Assembly (NCBI RefSeq): GCF_030123325.1
Contig: NZ_CP126106.1
Location: 1,702,001-1,766,000, forward strand
Source of the DNA: Peribacillus simplex
GTDB lineage: Bacteria > Bacillota > Bacilli > Bacillales > DSM-1321
Reading direction: 5' to 3'
DNA length: 64,000 bases
Positions 17,592-27,168 of the stretch are shown in pieces (within the stretch, counting starts at the first letter, position 1; each line of letters starts with the position of its first letter). The translations under genes were made by a program, and so were the position numbers. Under the pieces are notes generated by a model. The model was not told the DNA's origin. It did not search any database and was given only the letters and a program-made list of their open reading frames with translations.

Positions 17592-18176
17592 TTGAATCTG
17601 CCTAATAAGATTACAGTAGCAAGAATCTGTTTAATACCTGTATTTTTAATCATCATGCTCGTTCCTTTTTCATGGGGAACGCTAACTTGGGGAGAATACA
17701 GTTTGCCAGTGGCGCACCTGGCTGGAGCCATCCTCTTTATTATCGCTTCCACTACGGATTGGATCGATGGCCATTTTGCCAGAAAATATAATATGATTAC
17801 TGATTTAGGGAAATTTTTAGATCCATTGGCTGATAAACTTCTGGTTTCGGCTGCCTTGATCGTTTTGGTTGATCTAGATTTAATGTACGGTCAATCTTGG
17901 ATTGCCATCGTGATCATAAGTCGCGAGTTTGCAGTCACCGGATTGCGTTTGGTGTTAGCGGGTACTGGGGAAGTGGTAGCAGCTAACCAGCTTGGAAAAA
18001 TTAAAACATGGGCACAAATTGTTTCTATTTCGGCTTTATTGCTGCATAACCTTCCATTTGCCCTCATTTCACTTCCTTTTGCAAATATCGCATTATGGAT
18101 TGCATTAATCTTTACAATCTGGTCAGGTTTGGATTATTTTATAAAAAACAAAGAAGTATTTGTTAATTCAAAGTAA
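17592..18176 (+). CDS. pgsA: Phosphatidylglycerophosphate synthase
   Basis: PgsA makes phosphatidylglycerophosphate from CDP-diacylglycerol and glycerol-3-phosphate, the committed step to phosphatidylglycerol and cardiolipin. The 194-residue integral membrane protein carries the CDP-alcohol phosphotransferase motif D-x2-DG-x2-AR-x8-G-x3-D-x3-D (from TDWIDGHFAR to GKFLDPLAD, about residues 55-80). I choose TTG 17592 because GGAGGT at 17579-17584 has correct spacing; a TTG at 17577 would lie on that site. It precedes cinA and recA as in B. subtilis. Confidence 0.92.
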   Translation: MNLPNKITVARICLIPVFLIIMLVPFSWGTLTWGEYSLPVAHLAGAILFIIASTTDWIDGHFARKYNMITDLGKFLDPLADKLLVSAALIVLVDLDLMYGQSWIAIVIISREFAVTGLRLVLAGTGEVVAANQLGKIKTWAQIVSISALLLHNLPFALISLPFANIALWIALIFTIWSGLDYFIKNKEVFVNSK

Positions 18177-18198
18177 AACGAATGGTGGTTTTGAAAAG

Positions 18199-19431
18199 AT
18201 GGATGCAGAAATCATTGCAGTGGGCTCAGAGCTTCTTTTAGGGCAAATCAATAACACTAATGGAAGATTCTTATCGCAGCAGTTTGCGGAAATGGGGATC
18301 AACGTTTTTTACCATACTGTGGTCGGGGATAACGACCGCCGTTTACAACAAGCCATAGAAATCGCTGAATCAAGGGCGAACTTGATTGTCTTTACCGGTG
18401 GACTTGGTCCTACCAAAGATGATTTGACGAAAGAAACGATTGCCCGCCATATAGGGAAAAAGCTCGTTTTTAATGATGAAGCTTTGCAATCCATTGAAGC
18501 TTACTTCCAAAAACGGGAACGTCCGATGACGGAAAACAACAAAAAGCAGGCCCTTGTCTTAGAAGGCAGTGAAGTGTTGGCAAACGATCATGGGATGGCA
18601 CCGGGAATGGTCTTGTCCAAATCTGGGATTACATATATGCTTCTACCTGGTCCGCCAAGTGAAATGGAGCCGATGTTTTTAAGTTATGGTTATGAAAAGA
18701 TCATGAATAAATTGGAAAAGCATGAACGGATCGATTCCAAGGTTCTTCGGTTCTACGGTATAGGTGAAGCCGAGCTGGAAACGGTGATTGAAGATCTCCT
18801 TGTCAATCAAACGAATCCGACAATTGCTCCGCTGGCAGCCGAAGGGGAAGTGACGTTAAGGATCACCGCTAAGGGCGCATCTAAAGAAAAATGCGAAGAG
18901 CTTATTTTGGAAGCTGAAAAAGAAATTCTTGGCAGGGTCGGCAAGTTCCATTATGGAAGTGATAATACTTCGCTAATAAAGGAACTTGTAAAAGAATTAA
19001 CGGTCCGCAAGCTTTCGATTGCGGCAGCTGAAAGCTTGACCGGAGGGATGTTCCAAGAACAGCTGACAACCATCCCGGGCGCCGGTAAAGTCTTCAAAGG
19101 CGGAATTGTCTGCTATACGAATGATGCGAAGTCAAATGTCCTCGGCGTCAGTGATGATACCATATCAAAGTATGGGGTGGTCAGCGGTGAGTGTGCTATG
19201 GAAATGGCCTCTAATGTCCGGAACAAGCTCGATGCGGATGTAGGCATAAGCTTTACGGGCGTTGCAGGGCCGGATGAACAAGAAGGCAAGCCTGTAGGTA
19301 CTGTATTTATTGGCATTTCCTATCGGGATGGAAACACTCATTTCAAGGAGTTGAATCTTTCAGGAAGCAGGGCGCAAAACCGTATTCGGAGTGTGAAGTA
19401 CGGCTGCCATTACCTATTAAGGGATTTATAA
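18199..19431 (+). CDS. cinA: CinA competence/damage-inducible protein
   Basis: A 410-residue two-domain protein. The N-terminal domain (about 1-170) is MoaB/MogA-like (GSELLLGQINNTN; FTGGLGPTKDD) and the C-terminal domain (about 255-410) resembles PncC nicotinamide-nucleotide amidase (AAESLTGG; GVAGPD). In other bacteria CinA works in pyridine nucleotide salvage, and in B. subtilis it is transcribed with recA under competence. I choose ATG 18199, preceded by GGTGG; upstream in-frame codons overlap pgsA. A terminator separates it from recA, which also has its own promoter. Confidence 0.9.
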   Translation: MDAEIIAVGSELLLGQINNTNGRFLSQQFAEMGINVFYHTVVGDNDRRLQQAIEIAESRANLIVFTGGLGPTKDDLTKETIARHIGKKLVFNDEALQSIEAYFQKRERPMTENNKKQALVLEGSEVLANDHGMAPGMVLSKSGITYMLLPGPPSEMEPMFLSYGYEKIMNKLEKHERIDSKVLRFYGIGEAELETVIEDLLVNQTNPTIAPLAAEGEVTLRITAKGASKEKCEELILEAEKEILGRVGKFHYGSDNTSLIKELVKELTVRKLSIAAAESLTGGMFQEQLTTIPGAGKVFKGGIVCYTNDAKSNVLGVSDDTISKYGVVSGECAMEMASNVRNKLDADVGISFTGVAGPDEQEGKPVGTVFIGISYRDGNTHFKELNLSGSRAQNRIRSVKYGCHYLLRDL

Positions 19432-19436
19432 ACGTT

Positions 19437-19467
19437 AAAAGCAGAGCTTTTTACAGCTCTGCTTTTT
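19437..19467 (+). terminator. Terminator between cinA and recA
   Basis: AAAAGCAGAGCT pairs with AGCTCTGCTTTT, followed by a T-rich tail. Confidence 0.88.
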
Positions 19468-19620
19468 ATTTGGTTTTAGAAGTTTGTTTCTTGAAAAATA
19501 GGGAAAAAAAGAAAAAAGTTAATTCAATGAAAATGTTTTTTTTAGGGAGAACGTGAAACGAAATGGAAATTTCCATTAGATAAAACGCTTTTTTACAAAG
19601 AATATCCCGAAAGAAAAAAA

Positions 19621-19634
19621 CGAATGAATGTTCG
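19621..19634. promoter_or_regulatory. LexA (SOS) box of recA
   Basis: CGAATGAATGTTCG fits the B. subtilis LexA consensus CGAACN4GTTCG with one mismatch, the same T that I recall in the B. subtilis recA box. It lies nine bases upstream of the -35 element. Confidence 0.8.
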
Positions 19635-19643
19635 ACTTTTTGC

Positions 19644-19672
19644 TTGGCAAAATAGTAAAAAGAGTATATAGT
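19644..19672 (+). promoter_or_regulatory. Sigma-A promoter of recA
   Basis: TTGGCA and TATAGT are separated by exactly 17 bases. The predicted start near 19679 leaves a leader of about 100 bases before the recA GTG. The LexA box just upstream fits repression of this promoter. Confidence 0.65.
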
Positions 19673-19779
19673 AAAGATAGGTTTTGAGACAGGGTACAAA
19701 CCTTGATCTCAAATAATTGCTAACGTAAGTACACCTTTAATCGGGCAGCCGATTATTTGAATATAGAGGAGGAAATTGA

Positions 19780-20826
19780 GTGAGTGATCGTCAAGCGGCT
19801 TTAGATATGGCGTTAAAACAAATTGAAAAACAATTTGGTAAAGGTTCCATTATGAAACTTGGGGAACAGTCTGATCGTAGGATTTCAACGATTTCAAGCG
19901 GTTCTTTAGCATTGGACGTAGCATTGGGAGTGGGCGGATATCCAAGAGGCCGGGTCATTGAGATATATGGACCTGAAAGCTCCGGTAAAACGACTGTTGC
20001 ATTACATGCTATTGCAGAGGTACAAAAGACTGGCGGCACGGCTGCATTCATTGATGCCGAGCATGCTTTAGATCCAGCATATTCAGAAAAACTTGGTGTG
20101 AATATCGATGAGTTACTGCTTTCACAGCCTGATACGGGTGAACAAGCCTTAGAGATTGCTGAAGCGTTAGTTCGAAGTGGAGCGGTGGATATCATTGTCA
20201 TTGACTCGGTGGCAGCACTTGTTCCTAAAGCTGAAATCGAAGGCGAAATGGGAGATTCCCATATGGGTCTTCAAGCCCGGATGATGTCTCAGGCACTTAG
20301 AAAACTGTCTGGTTCCATTAATAAATCAAATACCATTGCCATTTTCATCAACCAAGTCCGTGAAAAAATCGGTGTTATGTTTGGGAATCCGGAAACGACT
20401 CCGGGAGGCCGGGCATTGAAGTTCTATTCAACTGTTCGTCTGGAAGTGCGCCGTGCGGAACAATTAAAACAAGGTAATGAAATCGTCGGTAATAAAACGA
20501 AAATCAAGGTTGTAAAAAACAAGGTTGCTCCACCATTCCGTCAAGCAGAGGTTGACATCATGTATGGTCAAGGGATTTCACAAGAAGGTGAAATCATTGA
20601 TATGGGTGCAGATCTTGATATCGTCCTTAAAAGCGGCTCGTGGTATTCATACAATGAAGAGCGTGTCGGACAAGGTCGCGAAAATGCTAAGCTGTTCTTG
20701 AAAGAAAACCAGGATATCGCTCAGGAAATTTCTCAGAAAATCAGAGATCACTATAATCTCGATGGAGAGCATGAACTACCGCCAGAAGAAAATGAACCAG
20801 AAGAGCATTTTGAATTGCTTGATTAA
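19780..20826 (+). CDS. recA: Recombinase RecA
   Basis: RecA forms filaments on single-stranded DNA, drives strand exchange and stimulates LexA self-cleavage. The 348 residues match the family. Walker A GPESSGKTT is at about residues 65-73, Walker B around IIVIDSVAAL, the L1 loop includes EGEMGDSHMGLQ, and the tail is acidic. The GTG start follows AGAGGAGG. It has its own promoter with a LexA box and a strong terminator, so it is monocistronic apart from possible readthrough from cinA. Confidence 0.97.
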   Translation: MSDRQAALDMALKQIEKQFGKGSIMKLGEQSDRRISTISSGSLALDVALGVGGYPRGRVIEIYGPESSGKTTVALHAIAEVQKTGGTAAFIDAEHALDPAYSEKLGVNIDELLLSQPDTGEQALEIAEALVRSGAVDIIVIDSVAALVPKAEIEGEMGDSHMGLQARMMSQALRKLSGSINKSNTIAIFINQVREKIGVMFGNPETTPGGRALKFYSTVRLEVRRAEQLKQGNEIVGNKTKIKVVKNKVAPPFRQAEVDIMYGQGISQEGEIIDMGADLDIVLKSGSWYSYNEERVGQGRENAKLFLKENQDIAQEISQKIRDHYNLDGEHELPPEENEPEEHFELLD

Positions 20827-20837
20827 TGATATTTGGG

Positions 20838-20869
20838 AAAGGCCTAAGCTTGTTCGCTTAGGCCTTTTA
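20838..20869 (+). terminator. recA terminator
   Basis: AAAGGCCTAAGC pairs perfectly with GCTTAGGCCTTT around six bases and runs into TTTAT. Confidence 0.9.
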
Positions 20870-21017
20870 TGTATATTTTGAGAAAAGTGCGAAATTTTCA
20901 GCGGATTAAAGGGCATTGAAATCAGATTTACAGACTTCTTCCATAATGAATGCTGTAGATTATGATGGTTGATATAAAGAAAACTTGAATAATCATTGAT
21001 ACATAAGGGACAAACGC

Positions 21018-21046
21018 TTGACAATAAAAATTCTCAACTATACAAT
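21018..21046 (+). promoter_or_regulatory. Sigma-A promoter of rny
   Basis: TTGACA and TACAAT are spaced by 17 bases, close to ideal. The predicted start near 21053 gives a leader of about 127 bases. The remaining 150 bases between the recA terminator and this promoter show nothing I can name. Confidence 0.7.
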
Positions 21047-21179
21047 TAATATGTATATTTTACAATTTTTCAAACTAAAATTTTGAAAATTAAGTGCTGT
21101 ATATTGAATTTATGTGCAATGTACTTGCCGACAGTTCAACATTTTATGTAAAAAGTTCATAGCAAGGGGAGGTGAAACG

Positions 21180-22739
21180 ATGGAACCCATGACAATCATC
21201 TTCACTTTGCTTGGCCTAATCGTCGGTGCAGTTGTTGGTTATTTTATTCACAAATCAAAATTTGAGAGTAAAATAGCAGGGGCAAAGGGCTCTGCAGAAC
21301 ACATCCTTGAGGATGCGAAACGTGAAGCGGAAGCACTTAAGAAAGAAGCCTTGTTGGAAGCAAAAGATGAAATTCATAAAGTTCGTGCCGATTCGGATCG
21401 GGAAGCCCGTGAAAGAAGGAACGAATTACAAAAACAAGAAAATCGGTTATTGCAAAGAGAAGAGAATCTGGACCGCAAGGATGAAACGTTAGACAAACGT
21501 GAGAGCCTTTTGGAGAAAAAAGAAGATTCTCTAAACCAAAGACAACAGCATATTGAAGAGATGGAAAGCAAAGTGGACGAGACGGTTCGTAAGCAGCAAA
21601 CAGAGCTTGAACGTGTTTCCGGTTTAACTCGTGAAGAAGCTAAAGCAATCATTATCGACCGAATGGAAAACGAGCTGGCTCACGATGTAGCGCTTATGAT
21701 TAAAGAAAGTGATACCCGTGCCAAAGAAGAAGCTGATAAAAAAGCAAAAGAAGTCCTTTCTCTTGCCATTCAGCGTTGTGCGGCTGATCATGTTGCAGAA
21801 ACCACCGTTTCTGTAGTAAATCTTCCAAACGATGAAATGAAAGGACGGATAATCGGACGTGAAGGACGAAATATCCGGACGTTAGAAACGCTAACAGGTA
21901 TTGACCTTATTATTGATGATACTCCTGAAGCTGTCATTTTATCCGGATTCGATCCAATTAGACGGGAAACGGCACGCTTGGCTCTTGAGAAACTTGTTCA
22001 GGACGGACGGATCCATCCGGCTCGCATTGAAGAAATGGTTGACAAAGCAAGACGTGAGGTAGACGAACATATTCGTGAAATTGGTGAACAAACAACTTTT
22101 GAAGTTGGAGTTCACGGTCTCCATCCAGATCTCATCAAAATACTAGGACGTTTGAAGTTCCGTACCAGTTATGGGCAAAACGTACTTAAACATTCAATTG
22201 AAGTGGCCCAGCTTTCAGGTTTACTGGCAGCTGAGCTTGGTGAGGATGAAGTTCTTGCCCGCCGTGCAGGTTTATTGCATGATATTGGGAAAGCGATTGA
22301 TCATGAAGTGGAAGGCAGTCATGTTGAAATTGGCGTTGAATTAGCAACCAAATATAAGGAGCATCCAACTGTCATTAACAGCATCGCTTCACATCATGGC
22401 GATACGGAACCAACTTCCATCATATCAGTGCTTGTGGCTGCCGCTGATGCATTATCAGCTGCAAGACCGGGAGCTAGAAGTGAAACGCTTGAAAATTACA
22501 TTAGAAGACTTGAAAAACTTGAGGAAATTTCCGAATCCTATGATGGAGTGGAAAAATCTTTTGCGATTCAAGCCGGACGAGAAGTGCGGATTCTAGTGAA
22601 ACCAGAACAAATCGATGATCTTTCGGCCCATCGACTCGCACGTGATATCCGGAAAAGGATTGAAGAAGAGCTCGATTACCCGGGTCATATAAAAGTCACG
22701 GTCATCCGTGAAACAAGAGCAGTCGAATACGCCAAATAA
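21180..22739 (+). CDS. rny: Ribonuclease Y
   Basis: RNase Y is the main membrane-bound endoribonuclease that starts mRNA decay in Bacillus. The 519 residues comprise an N-terminal membrane helix (about 3-24), a long charged coiled coil (about 30-190; Glu/Lys/Arg-rich), a KH RNA-binding domain (about 210-275; GRIIGREGRNIR), and an HD domain with the catalytic pair in LLHDIGKAIDHE (about 365). I choose ATG 21180 after AAGGGGAGGTG; an upstream in-frame start at 21114 would put a basic peptide before the membrane anchor. RNase J2 and YmcA, its functional partners, are also encoded in this window. Confidence 0.95.
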   Translation: MEPMTIIFTLLGLIVGAVVGYFIHKSKFESKIAGAKGSAEHILEDAKREAEALKKEALLEAKDEIHKVRADSDREARERRNELQKQENRLLQREENLDRKDETLDKRESLLEKKEDSLNQRQQHIEEMESKVDETVRKQQTELERVSGLTREEAKAIIIDRMENELAHDVALMIKESDTRAKEEADKKAKEVLSLAIQRCAADHVAETTVSVVNLPNDEMKGRIIGREGRNIRTLETLTGIDLIIDDTPEAVILSGFDPIRRETARLALEKLVQDGRIHPARIEEMVDKARREVDEHIREIGEQTTFEVGVHGLHPDLIKILGRLKFRTSYGQNVLKHSIEVAQLSGLLAAELGEDEVLARRAGLLHDIGKAIDHEVEGSHVEIGVELATKYKEHPTVINSIASHHGDTEPTSIISVLVAAADALSAARPGARSETLENYIRRLEKLEEISESYDGVEKSFAIQAGREVRILVKPEQIDDLSAHRLARDIRKRIEEELDYPGHIKVTVIRETRAVEYAK

Positions 22740-22751
22740 TGTAAATGAAAG

Positions 22752-22780
22752 ACGAAGTGGTGCAAACCACTTCGTTTTTT
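22752..22780 (+). terminator. rny terminator
   Basis: ACGAAGTGGT pairs with ACCACTTCGT around four bases, followed by TTTTTT. Confidence 0.9.
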
Positions 22781-22890
22781 CTATTTCCGATATTAGTCAT
22801 TAAGCGTAATTCCGATAATTACCCCAAATTATGTTACAATACATACTTGAATAATTCATATAATTAGGTGAATCTAGAAAGGATTTTACA

Positions 22891-23688
22891 ATGAAATTGC
22901 TATTTATTGGAGATGTAGTAGGGTCTCCCGGTCGTGACATGATCCAAGAATACCTTCCTAAGTTAAAAGAAAAGTATCGTCCGCATATCACGGTCATCAA
23001 TGGCGAGAATGCAGCAAGCGGCCGGGGAATTACAGAAAAGATATACCGCAGTTTTTTAGAGTGGGGAGCGCAGGCGGTGACCATGGGAAATCATACATGG
23101 GATAATCGTGATATTTTCAACTTTATCGATGAAGCGAAATATCTCGTCCGTCCAGCTAACTTTCCAGACGGGGCACCTGGAGAAGGAATGAAATTTTTAA
23201 AATTGAACCATCATGAAATAGCGATCATCAATTTGCAAGCGAGAACGTTCATGCCTGATTTGGACTGCCCTTTCAAAAAGGCGGAAGAACTCGTGGCGGA
23301 GGCCCGAAAAAAGACACCGATCATCTTTGTCGATTTTCATGGAGAAGCTACGAGTGAAAAGCAAGCTATGGGGTGGTTCCTGGATGGGAAGGTTACAGCC
23401 GTTGTCGGTACACACACACACGTCCAGACTGCCGATAACCGTATATTACCTGCAGGCACCGCTTACATATCAGATGTAGGCATGACAGGACCATATGATG
23501 GCATCCTTGGTATGGAAAGAGGGGCAGTCATCCATCGGTTCCTAACTAGCCTTCCTGTTCGTTTTGAAGTGCCAAAAGAGGGTCGGACCCTATTAAGTGG
23601 GGTTCTCCTTGAAATTGATGATAAAACCGGCAAGGCAATAAAAATAGAAAGGATACTGATTAACGAAGATCATCCTTTTTATCAATGA
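22891..23688 (+). CDS. ymdB: YmdB phosphodiesterase
   Basis: A 265-residue metallophosphoesterase that hydrolyses 2',3'-cyclic nucleotides and, in B. subtilis, affects biofilm and nanotube gene expression. Metal-ligand motifs appear in order: GDVVGSPGR (residues 6-14), NGENAASGRG (about 38), GNHTWDN (about 67), VDFHGEATSEK (about 150) and GTHTHVQT (about 176). The ATG follows AGAAAGGAT. It lies directly after rny, as in B. subtilis, but each has its own terminator. Confidence 0.92.
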   Translation: MKLLFIGDVVGSPGRDMIQEYLPKLKEKYRPHITVINGENAASGRGITEKIYRSFLEWGAQAVTMGNHTWDNRDIFNFIDEAKYLVRPANFPDGAPGEGMKFLKLNHHEIAIINLQARTFMPDLDCPFKKAEELVAEARKKTPIIFVDFHGEATSEKQAMGWFLDGKVTAVVGTHTHVQTADNRILPAGTAYISDVGMTGPYDGILGMERGAVIHRFLTSLPVRFEVPKEGRTLLSGVLLEIDDKTGKAIKIERILINEDHPFYQ

Positions 23689-23691
23689 TTC

Positions 23692-23726
23692 AAACGGATG
23701 GACAGTCAAACTGTCCATCCGTTTTT
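23692..23726 (+). terminator. ymdB terminator
   Basis: ACGGATGGACAGT pairs with ACTGTCCATCCGT and is followed by TTTT. Confidence 0.9.
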
Positions 23727-23862
23727 CCATTCATTAATAAATGGTGGACAATCCCGGTTTTCTTTGTCATACAAGTTTTACTTGATGAATATAGTAGCAG
23801 TGGAAAGTGTTATTACCATTGAGCCAAGTTAGAATCGGCAGGGAAAACAAGGAGGACTAGGA

Positions 23863-24123
23863 ATGGAAATATTAAAAGTTTCAGCAAAATCTAATCCTAA
23901 TTCTGTAGCAGGCGCACTAGCGGGAGTGCTCAGGGAAAGAGGAGCAGCCGAAATTCAAGCAATCGGTGCAGGTGCGTTAAATCAAGCCGTCAAGGCAGTA
24001 GCAATCGCGAGAGGGTTTGTCGCACCTAGTGGAGTCGACTTGATTTGTATTCCTGCCTTTACAGATATACTTATTGATGGCGAAGAGAGAACGGCAATAA
24101 AACTAATCATTGAACCAAGATAA
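23863..24123 (+). CDS. spoVS: Stage V sporulation protein S
   Basis: An 86-residue Alba-fold protein needed for timely septation and coat/cortex steps in sporulation. The sequence is close to invariant in spore formers (MEILKVSAKSNPNSVAGALAG). The ATG follows AAGGAGGACTAGG. In B. subtilis it is sigma-H dependent; the upstream region has a GATGAAT that could be a sigma-H -10, but the -35 is unclear. No hairpin separates it clearly from the dipeptidase gene downstream. Confidence 0.96.
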   Translation: MEILKVSAKSNPNSVAGALAGVLRERGAAEIQAIGAGALNQAVKAVAIARGFVAPSGVDLICIPAFTDILIDGEERTAIKLIIEPR

Positions 24124-24257
24124 TTTCATGTTTGGATGCCCTGTTTGTCGGAAAGGCGAGCAGGCTCTTTTTTGTCCTGAAATCCAATGACGGAAAATCA
24201 ATGTCCCTTTATAATGGAATATATAATCTTAAAAAAGATACAGGAAGGGGAATTACA

Positions 24258-25193
24258 TTGGCGATTTTTGATGCACATTGTGATGTGCTGATGAAAATGT
24301 TCATCGATCCGGATATTTCTTTTACGAATAGTGATGAATTACATATAACAAAGCGGGGATTATTGGATGAAGGGGGAAAAGTCCAATGTTTTGCAATATA
24401 TATTCCTGAAAAAGTCCACCCTGATATGAGGTTTCAAGCGGCTTTGGCAATGGTGGATATTTTTCATGAAAAGATTTTATCAGAGCCGGATATGAGATTT
24501 ATCAAGACCAGGGCAGACATCGAATCTTTAAAAGAACAGGAAATAGGTGCAATGCTAACTTTGGAAGGGTGCGATTGCATTGGGAATGATTTGTTAAAAC
24601 TGAAAACACTTATTCATCTTGGCGTGTCCTCCGTAGGTCTAACTTGGAATTATGCTAACTTGGTAGCGGATGGGGCATTAGAAACAAGAGGAGGCGGCTT
24701 GACAGGGTTTGGAACAGAGGTAGTGGCCCTATTGAATGAGAAATCAATTTGGTGTGATTTATCCCATTTATCTGAAGCTGGATTTTGGGACACCCTAAAG
24801 TTGGCGGAATTCCCAATTGCCTCCCATTCGAATGCTTATCATCTTTGTCCGCATCCACGAAATTTAAAGGACGGGCAGATAAAGGCCCTTTTGCAGAAAA
24901 ATGGGGTGATTGGCGTAACCTTTGTCCCGCAATTTCTTTCAAATGGCGGTTCGGCTACGATTAAGGATATCTTGAAACATATAGAGCATATATGCAGTTT
25001 GGGAGGGGAAAGACAAATTGGATTAGGGTCTGACTTCGATGGAATCGAACATATGGTAGAAAATTTAATGTCTTATAATGATTATCATAACTTAATCAAT
25101 GAACTGAACAGGCTTTATTCCAGTGAGTTTGTAAAAGGTCTCCTTTTTGATAATTTCACTCGTAATTTTCCGCTTGAAAAGGTAATATCTTAA
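24258..25193 (+). CDS. Membrane dipeptidase (peptidase M19)
   Basis: A 311-residue zinc dipeptidase of the renal-dipeptidase family, which hydrolyses dipeptides including those with D-residues. Metal ligands are visible: HxD in FDAHCDV (near the N-terminus), Glu in TLEGCD, and His in SHLSEAG and ASHSN, then Asp in GSDFDG. There is no signal peptide or membrane segment. I choose TTG 24258 with GGAAGGGG seven bases upstream; the longer in-frame start at 24132 adds a low-complexity leader lacking family features. It follows spoVS, which hints at a role in sporulation or wall recycling, but that is only context. Confidence 0.85.
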   Translation: MAIFDAHCDVLMKMFIDPDISFTNSDELHITKRGLLDEGGKVQCFAIYIPEKVHPDMRFQAALAMVDIFHEKILSEPDMRFIKTRADIESLKEQEIGAMLTLEGCDCIGNDLLKLKTLIHLGVSSVGLTWNYANLVADGALETRGGGLTGFGTEVVALLNEKSIWCDLSHLSEAGFWDTLKLAEFPIASHSNAYHLCPHPRNLKDGQIKALLQKNGVIGVTFVPQFLSNGGSATIKDILKHIEHICSLGGERQIGLGSDFDGIEHMVENLMSYNDYHNLINELNRLYSSEFVKGLLFDNFTRNFPLEKVIS

Positions 25194-25292
25194 GTGATTT
25201 TCAATTCATACTATATAGATATGAATAAATATTCTGAAAATATAAAAAATAAAAGCAAAAAGGTTGCAATTTCATGATTTAACCGATAGAAT

Positions 25293-25306
25293 TGAAAGCG
25301 TTTAGT
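25293..25306 (+). promoter_or_regulatory. cre candidate before korAB
   Basis: TGAAAGCGTTTAGT matches the cre consensus TGWAARCGYTWNCW at 13 of 14 positions. It lies about 105 bases before korA. CcpA repression in glucose would suit a 2-oxoacid-oxidising enzyme. Confidence 0.5.
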
Positions 25307-25410
25307 ACACCTTTCCTAAATTAGAACGATTAATTATACATAGTTGAATGTTCTGAAGAGAGGTGCGGTTAAATGCATTTATATACGAACGTCCTAAAGG
25401 AGTGTAAGAC

Positions 25411-27168
25411 ATGATCAATCAACTTTCATGGAAAGTTGGCGGACAACAAGGTGAAGGTATTGAAAGTACAGGAGAAATATTCTGTATTGCCCTCAATCGC
25501 TTAGGTTATTACTTGTATGGCTACCGTCATTTCTCATCCCGAATCAAGGGTGGACACACGAATAATAAAATTCGTGTAAGTACTACGGAAACTCGTGCTA
25601 TCTCTGATGATTTAGACATCTTAGTTGCTTTTGACCAAGAAACAATTGACGTCAATTATAAAGAATTACGTGAGGGTGGCATCATAATCGCGGATGCAAA
25701 ATTCAAACCTGTCTGCCCAGAAGATACAAAGGCAGAATTATATATTGTTCCATTTACGGAAATAGCAGCCGAATTAGGAACATCATTAATGAAAAATATG
25801 GTGGCGATCGGCGCGACATGTGCTGTGCTAGGAATGGAAATTTCCGTATTCAACGATGTGGTTGATGAAATATTCGGCCGTAAAGGTGAAGAAATCGTTA
25901 AGAAGAATATGGATGCCATTACTGCTGGCTATAAGGCAATGGAAGTGTTGCTTGGAGAAAAACTGGGAGCAATGGAACTGGAAAAGGCAGACGGCCAAAA
26001 ACGAATGTTCATGATCGGTAACGATGCCATCGCTTTAGGCGCAGTTGCAGGCGGTTGCCGCTTCATGGCAGCTTACCCGATAACTCCGGCCTCTGAAATT
26101 ATGGAATACTTAATTAAAAAACTTCCTCAATTTGGTGGGACGGTCATACAGACTGAAGATGAAATCGCGGCGGCTACAATGGCAATCGGTGCAAACTACG
26201 GTGGTGTACGTGCCATCACAGCTTCAGCTGGACCTGGACTTTCCTTGAAAATGGAAGCGATTGGTTTAGCGGGCATTACTGAAACGCCAATTGTCATCGT
26301 CGATACTCAACGTGGCGGTCCATCTACGGGACTTCCTACAAAACAGGAGCAATCCGATTTAATGGCGATGATTTATGGTACACATGGTGAAATACCTAAA
26401 ATCGTCATGGCTCCGAGTACTGTTGAGGAAGCTTTTTATGATACGGCAGAAGCATTCAACCTTGCAGAGGAATATCAATGTCCAGTTATCGTTTTATCCG
26501 ACCTACAGCTATCATTAGGTAAACAAACGGTTCAGCCGCTTGATTACGGCAAAGTGGAGATAAGACGCGGAAAATTGGTTGACTTTGAAATCGAAGAGTC
26601 TGAAAAAAAATCTTACTTCAAACGTTATGAAGTAACGGAAGACGGAGTCTCACCACGTGTAGTGCCTGGTATGAAAAATGGAATTCACCATGTTACAGGT
26701 GTTGAACATGATGAAACGGGCAGACCTTCCGAGACGGCATTGAATCGTAAATTGCAAATGGATAAACGGATGCGTAAGTTGAATAATTTAACTAACACAT
26801 TCCAAACACCAGTATACAAAAACACACCGCATGAAGAAGCGGATTTATTAATTCTTGGCTTTAACTCAACACGCGGGACGATTGATGAAGCGATCGGCCG
26901 GTTAGAAACGGATGGAATGAAAGTGAATCATGCGCATATCCGTTTGATTCATCCTTTCCCAGCAGATGAAGTCCTATCATTGGTGCAAAGTGCTAAGAAA
27001 GTAGTAGTTATTGAAAATAATGCGACTGGACAATTGGCTAATATTATCAAGATGAATGTTGGACATGTTAATAAAATTAAAAGCATCCTAAAATATGATG
27101 GCAACCCATTCCTCCCGCATGAAATTCACACACAATGCAAGGAGATGTTCGAATATGGCAACGTTTAA
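25411..27168 (+). CDS. korA: 2-oxoacid:ferredoxin oxidoreductase, fused gamma-alpha subunit
   Basis: The large subunit of a two-subunit, oxygen-tolerant type of 2-oxoacid:ferredoxin oxidoreductase, which oxidatively decarboxylates a 2-oxoacid to an acyl-CoA and reduces ferredoxin. The 585 residues fuse a gamma domain (about 10-180; GGQQGEGIESTGE) to the alpha region (about 200-560) with the family motif YPITPASEIMEY. The ATG follows AAAGGAGTG. It overlaps korB by 14 bases. The substrate is probably 2-oxoglutarate, but pyruvate or branched acids cannot be excluded from sequence. No ferredoxin gene is nearby. Confidence 0.88.
   Translation: MINQLSWKVGGQQGEGIESTGEIFCIALNRLGYYLYGYRHFSSRIKGGHTNNKIRVSTTETRAISDDLDILVAFDQETIDVNYKELREGGIIIADAKFKPVCPEDTKAELYIVPFTEIAAELGTSLMKNMVAIGATCAVLGMEISVFNDVVDEIFGRKGEEIVKKNMDAITAGYKAMEVLLGEKLGAMELEKADGQKRMFMIGNDAIALGAVAGGCRFMAAYPITPASEIMEYLIKKLPQFGGTVIQTEDEIAAATMAIGANYGGVRAITASAGPGLSLKMEAIGLAGITETPIVIVDTQRGGPSTGLPTKQEQSDLMAMIYGTHGEIPKIVMAPSTVEEAFYDTAEAFNLAEEYQCPVIVLSDLQLSLGKQTVQPLDYGKVEIRRGKLVDFEIEESEKKSYFKRYEVTEDGVSPRVVPGMKNGIHHVTGVEHDETGRPSETALNRKLQMDKRMRKLNNLTNTFQTPVYKNTPHEEADLLILGFNSTRGTIDEAIGRLETDGMKVNHAHIRLIHPFPADEVLSLVQSAKKVVVIENNATGQLANIIKMNVGHVNKIKSILKYDGNPFLPHEIHTQCKEMFEYGNV

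Noticed and set aside
24132..24257. Longer N-terminus for the dipeptidase
   Set aside because: No ribosome-binding site at 24132, whereas TTG 24258 has GGAAGGGG at good spacing and begins directly before the metal motif.
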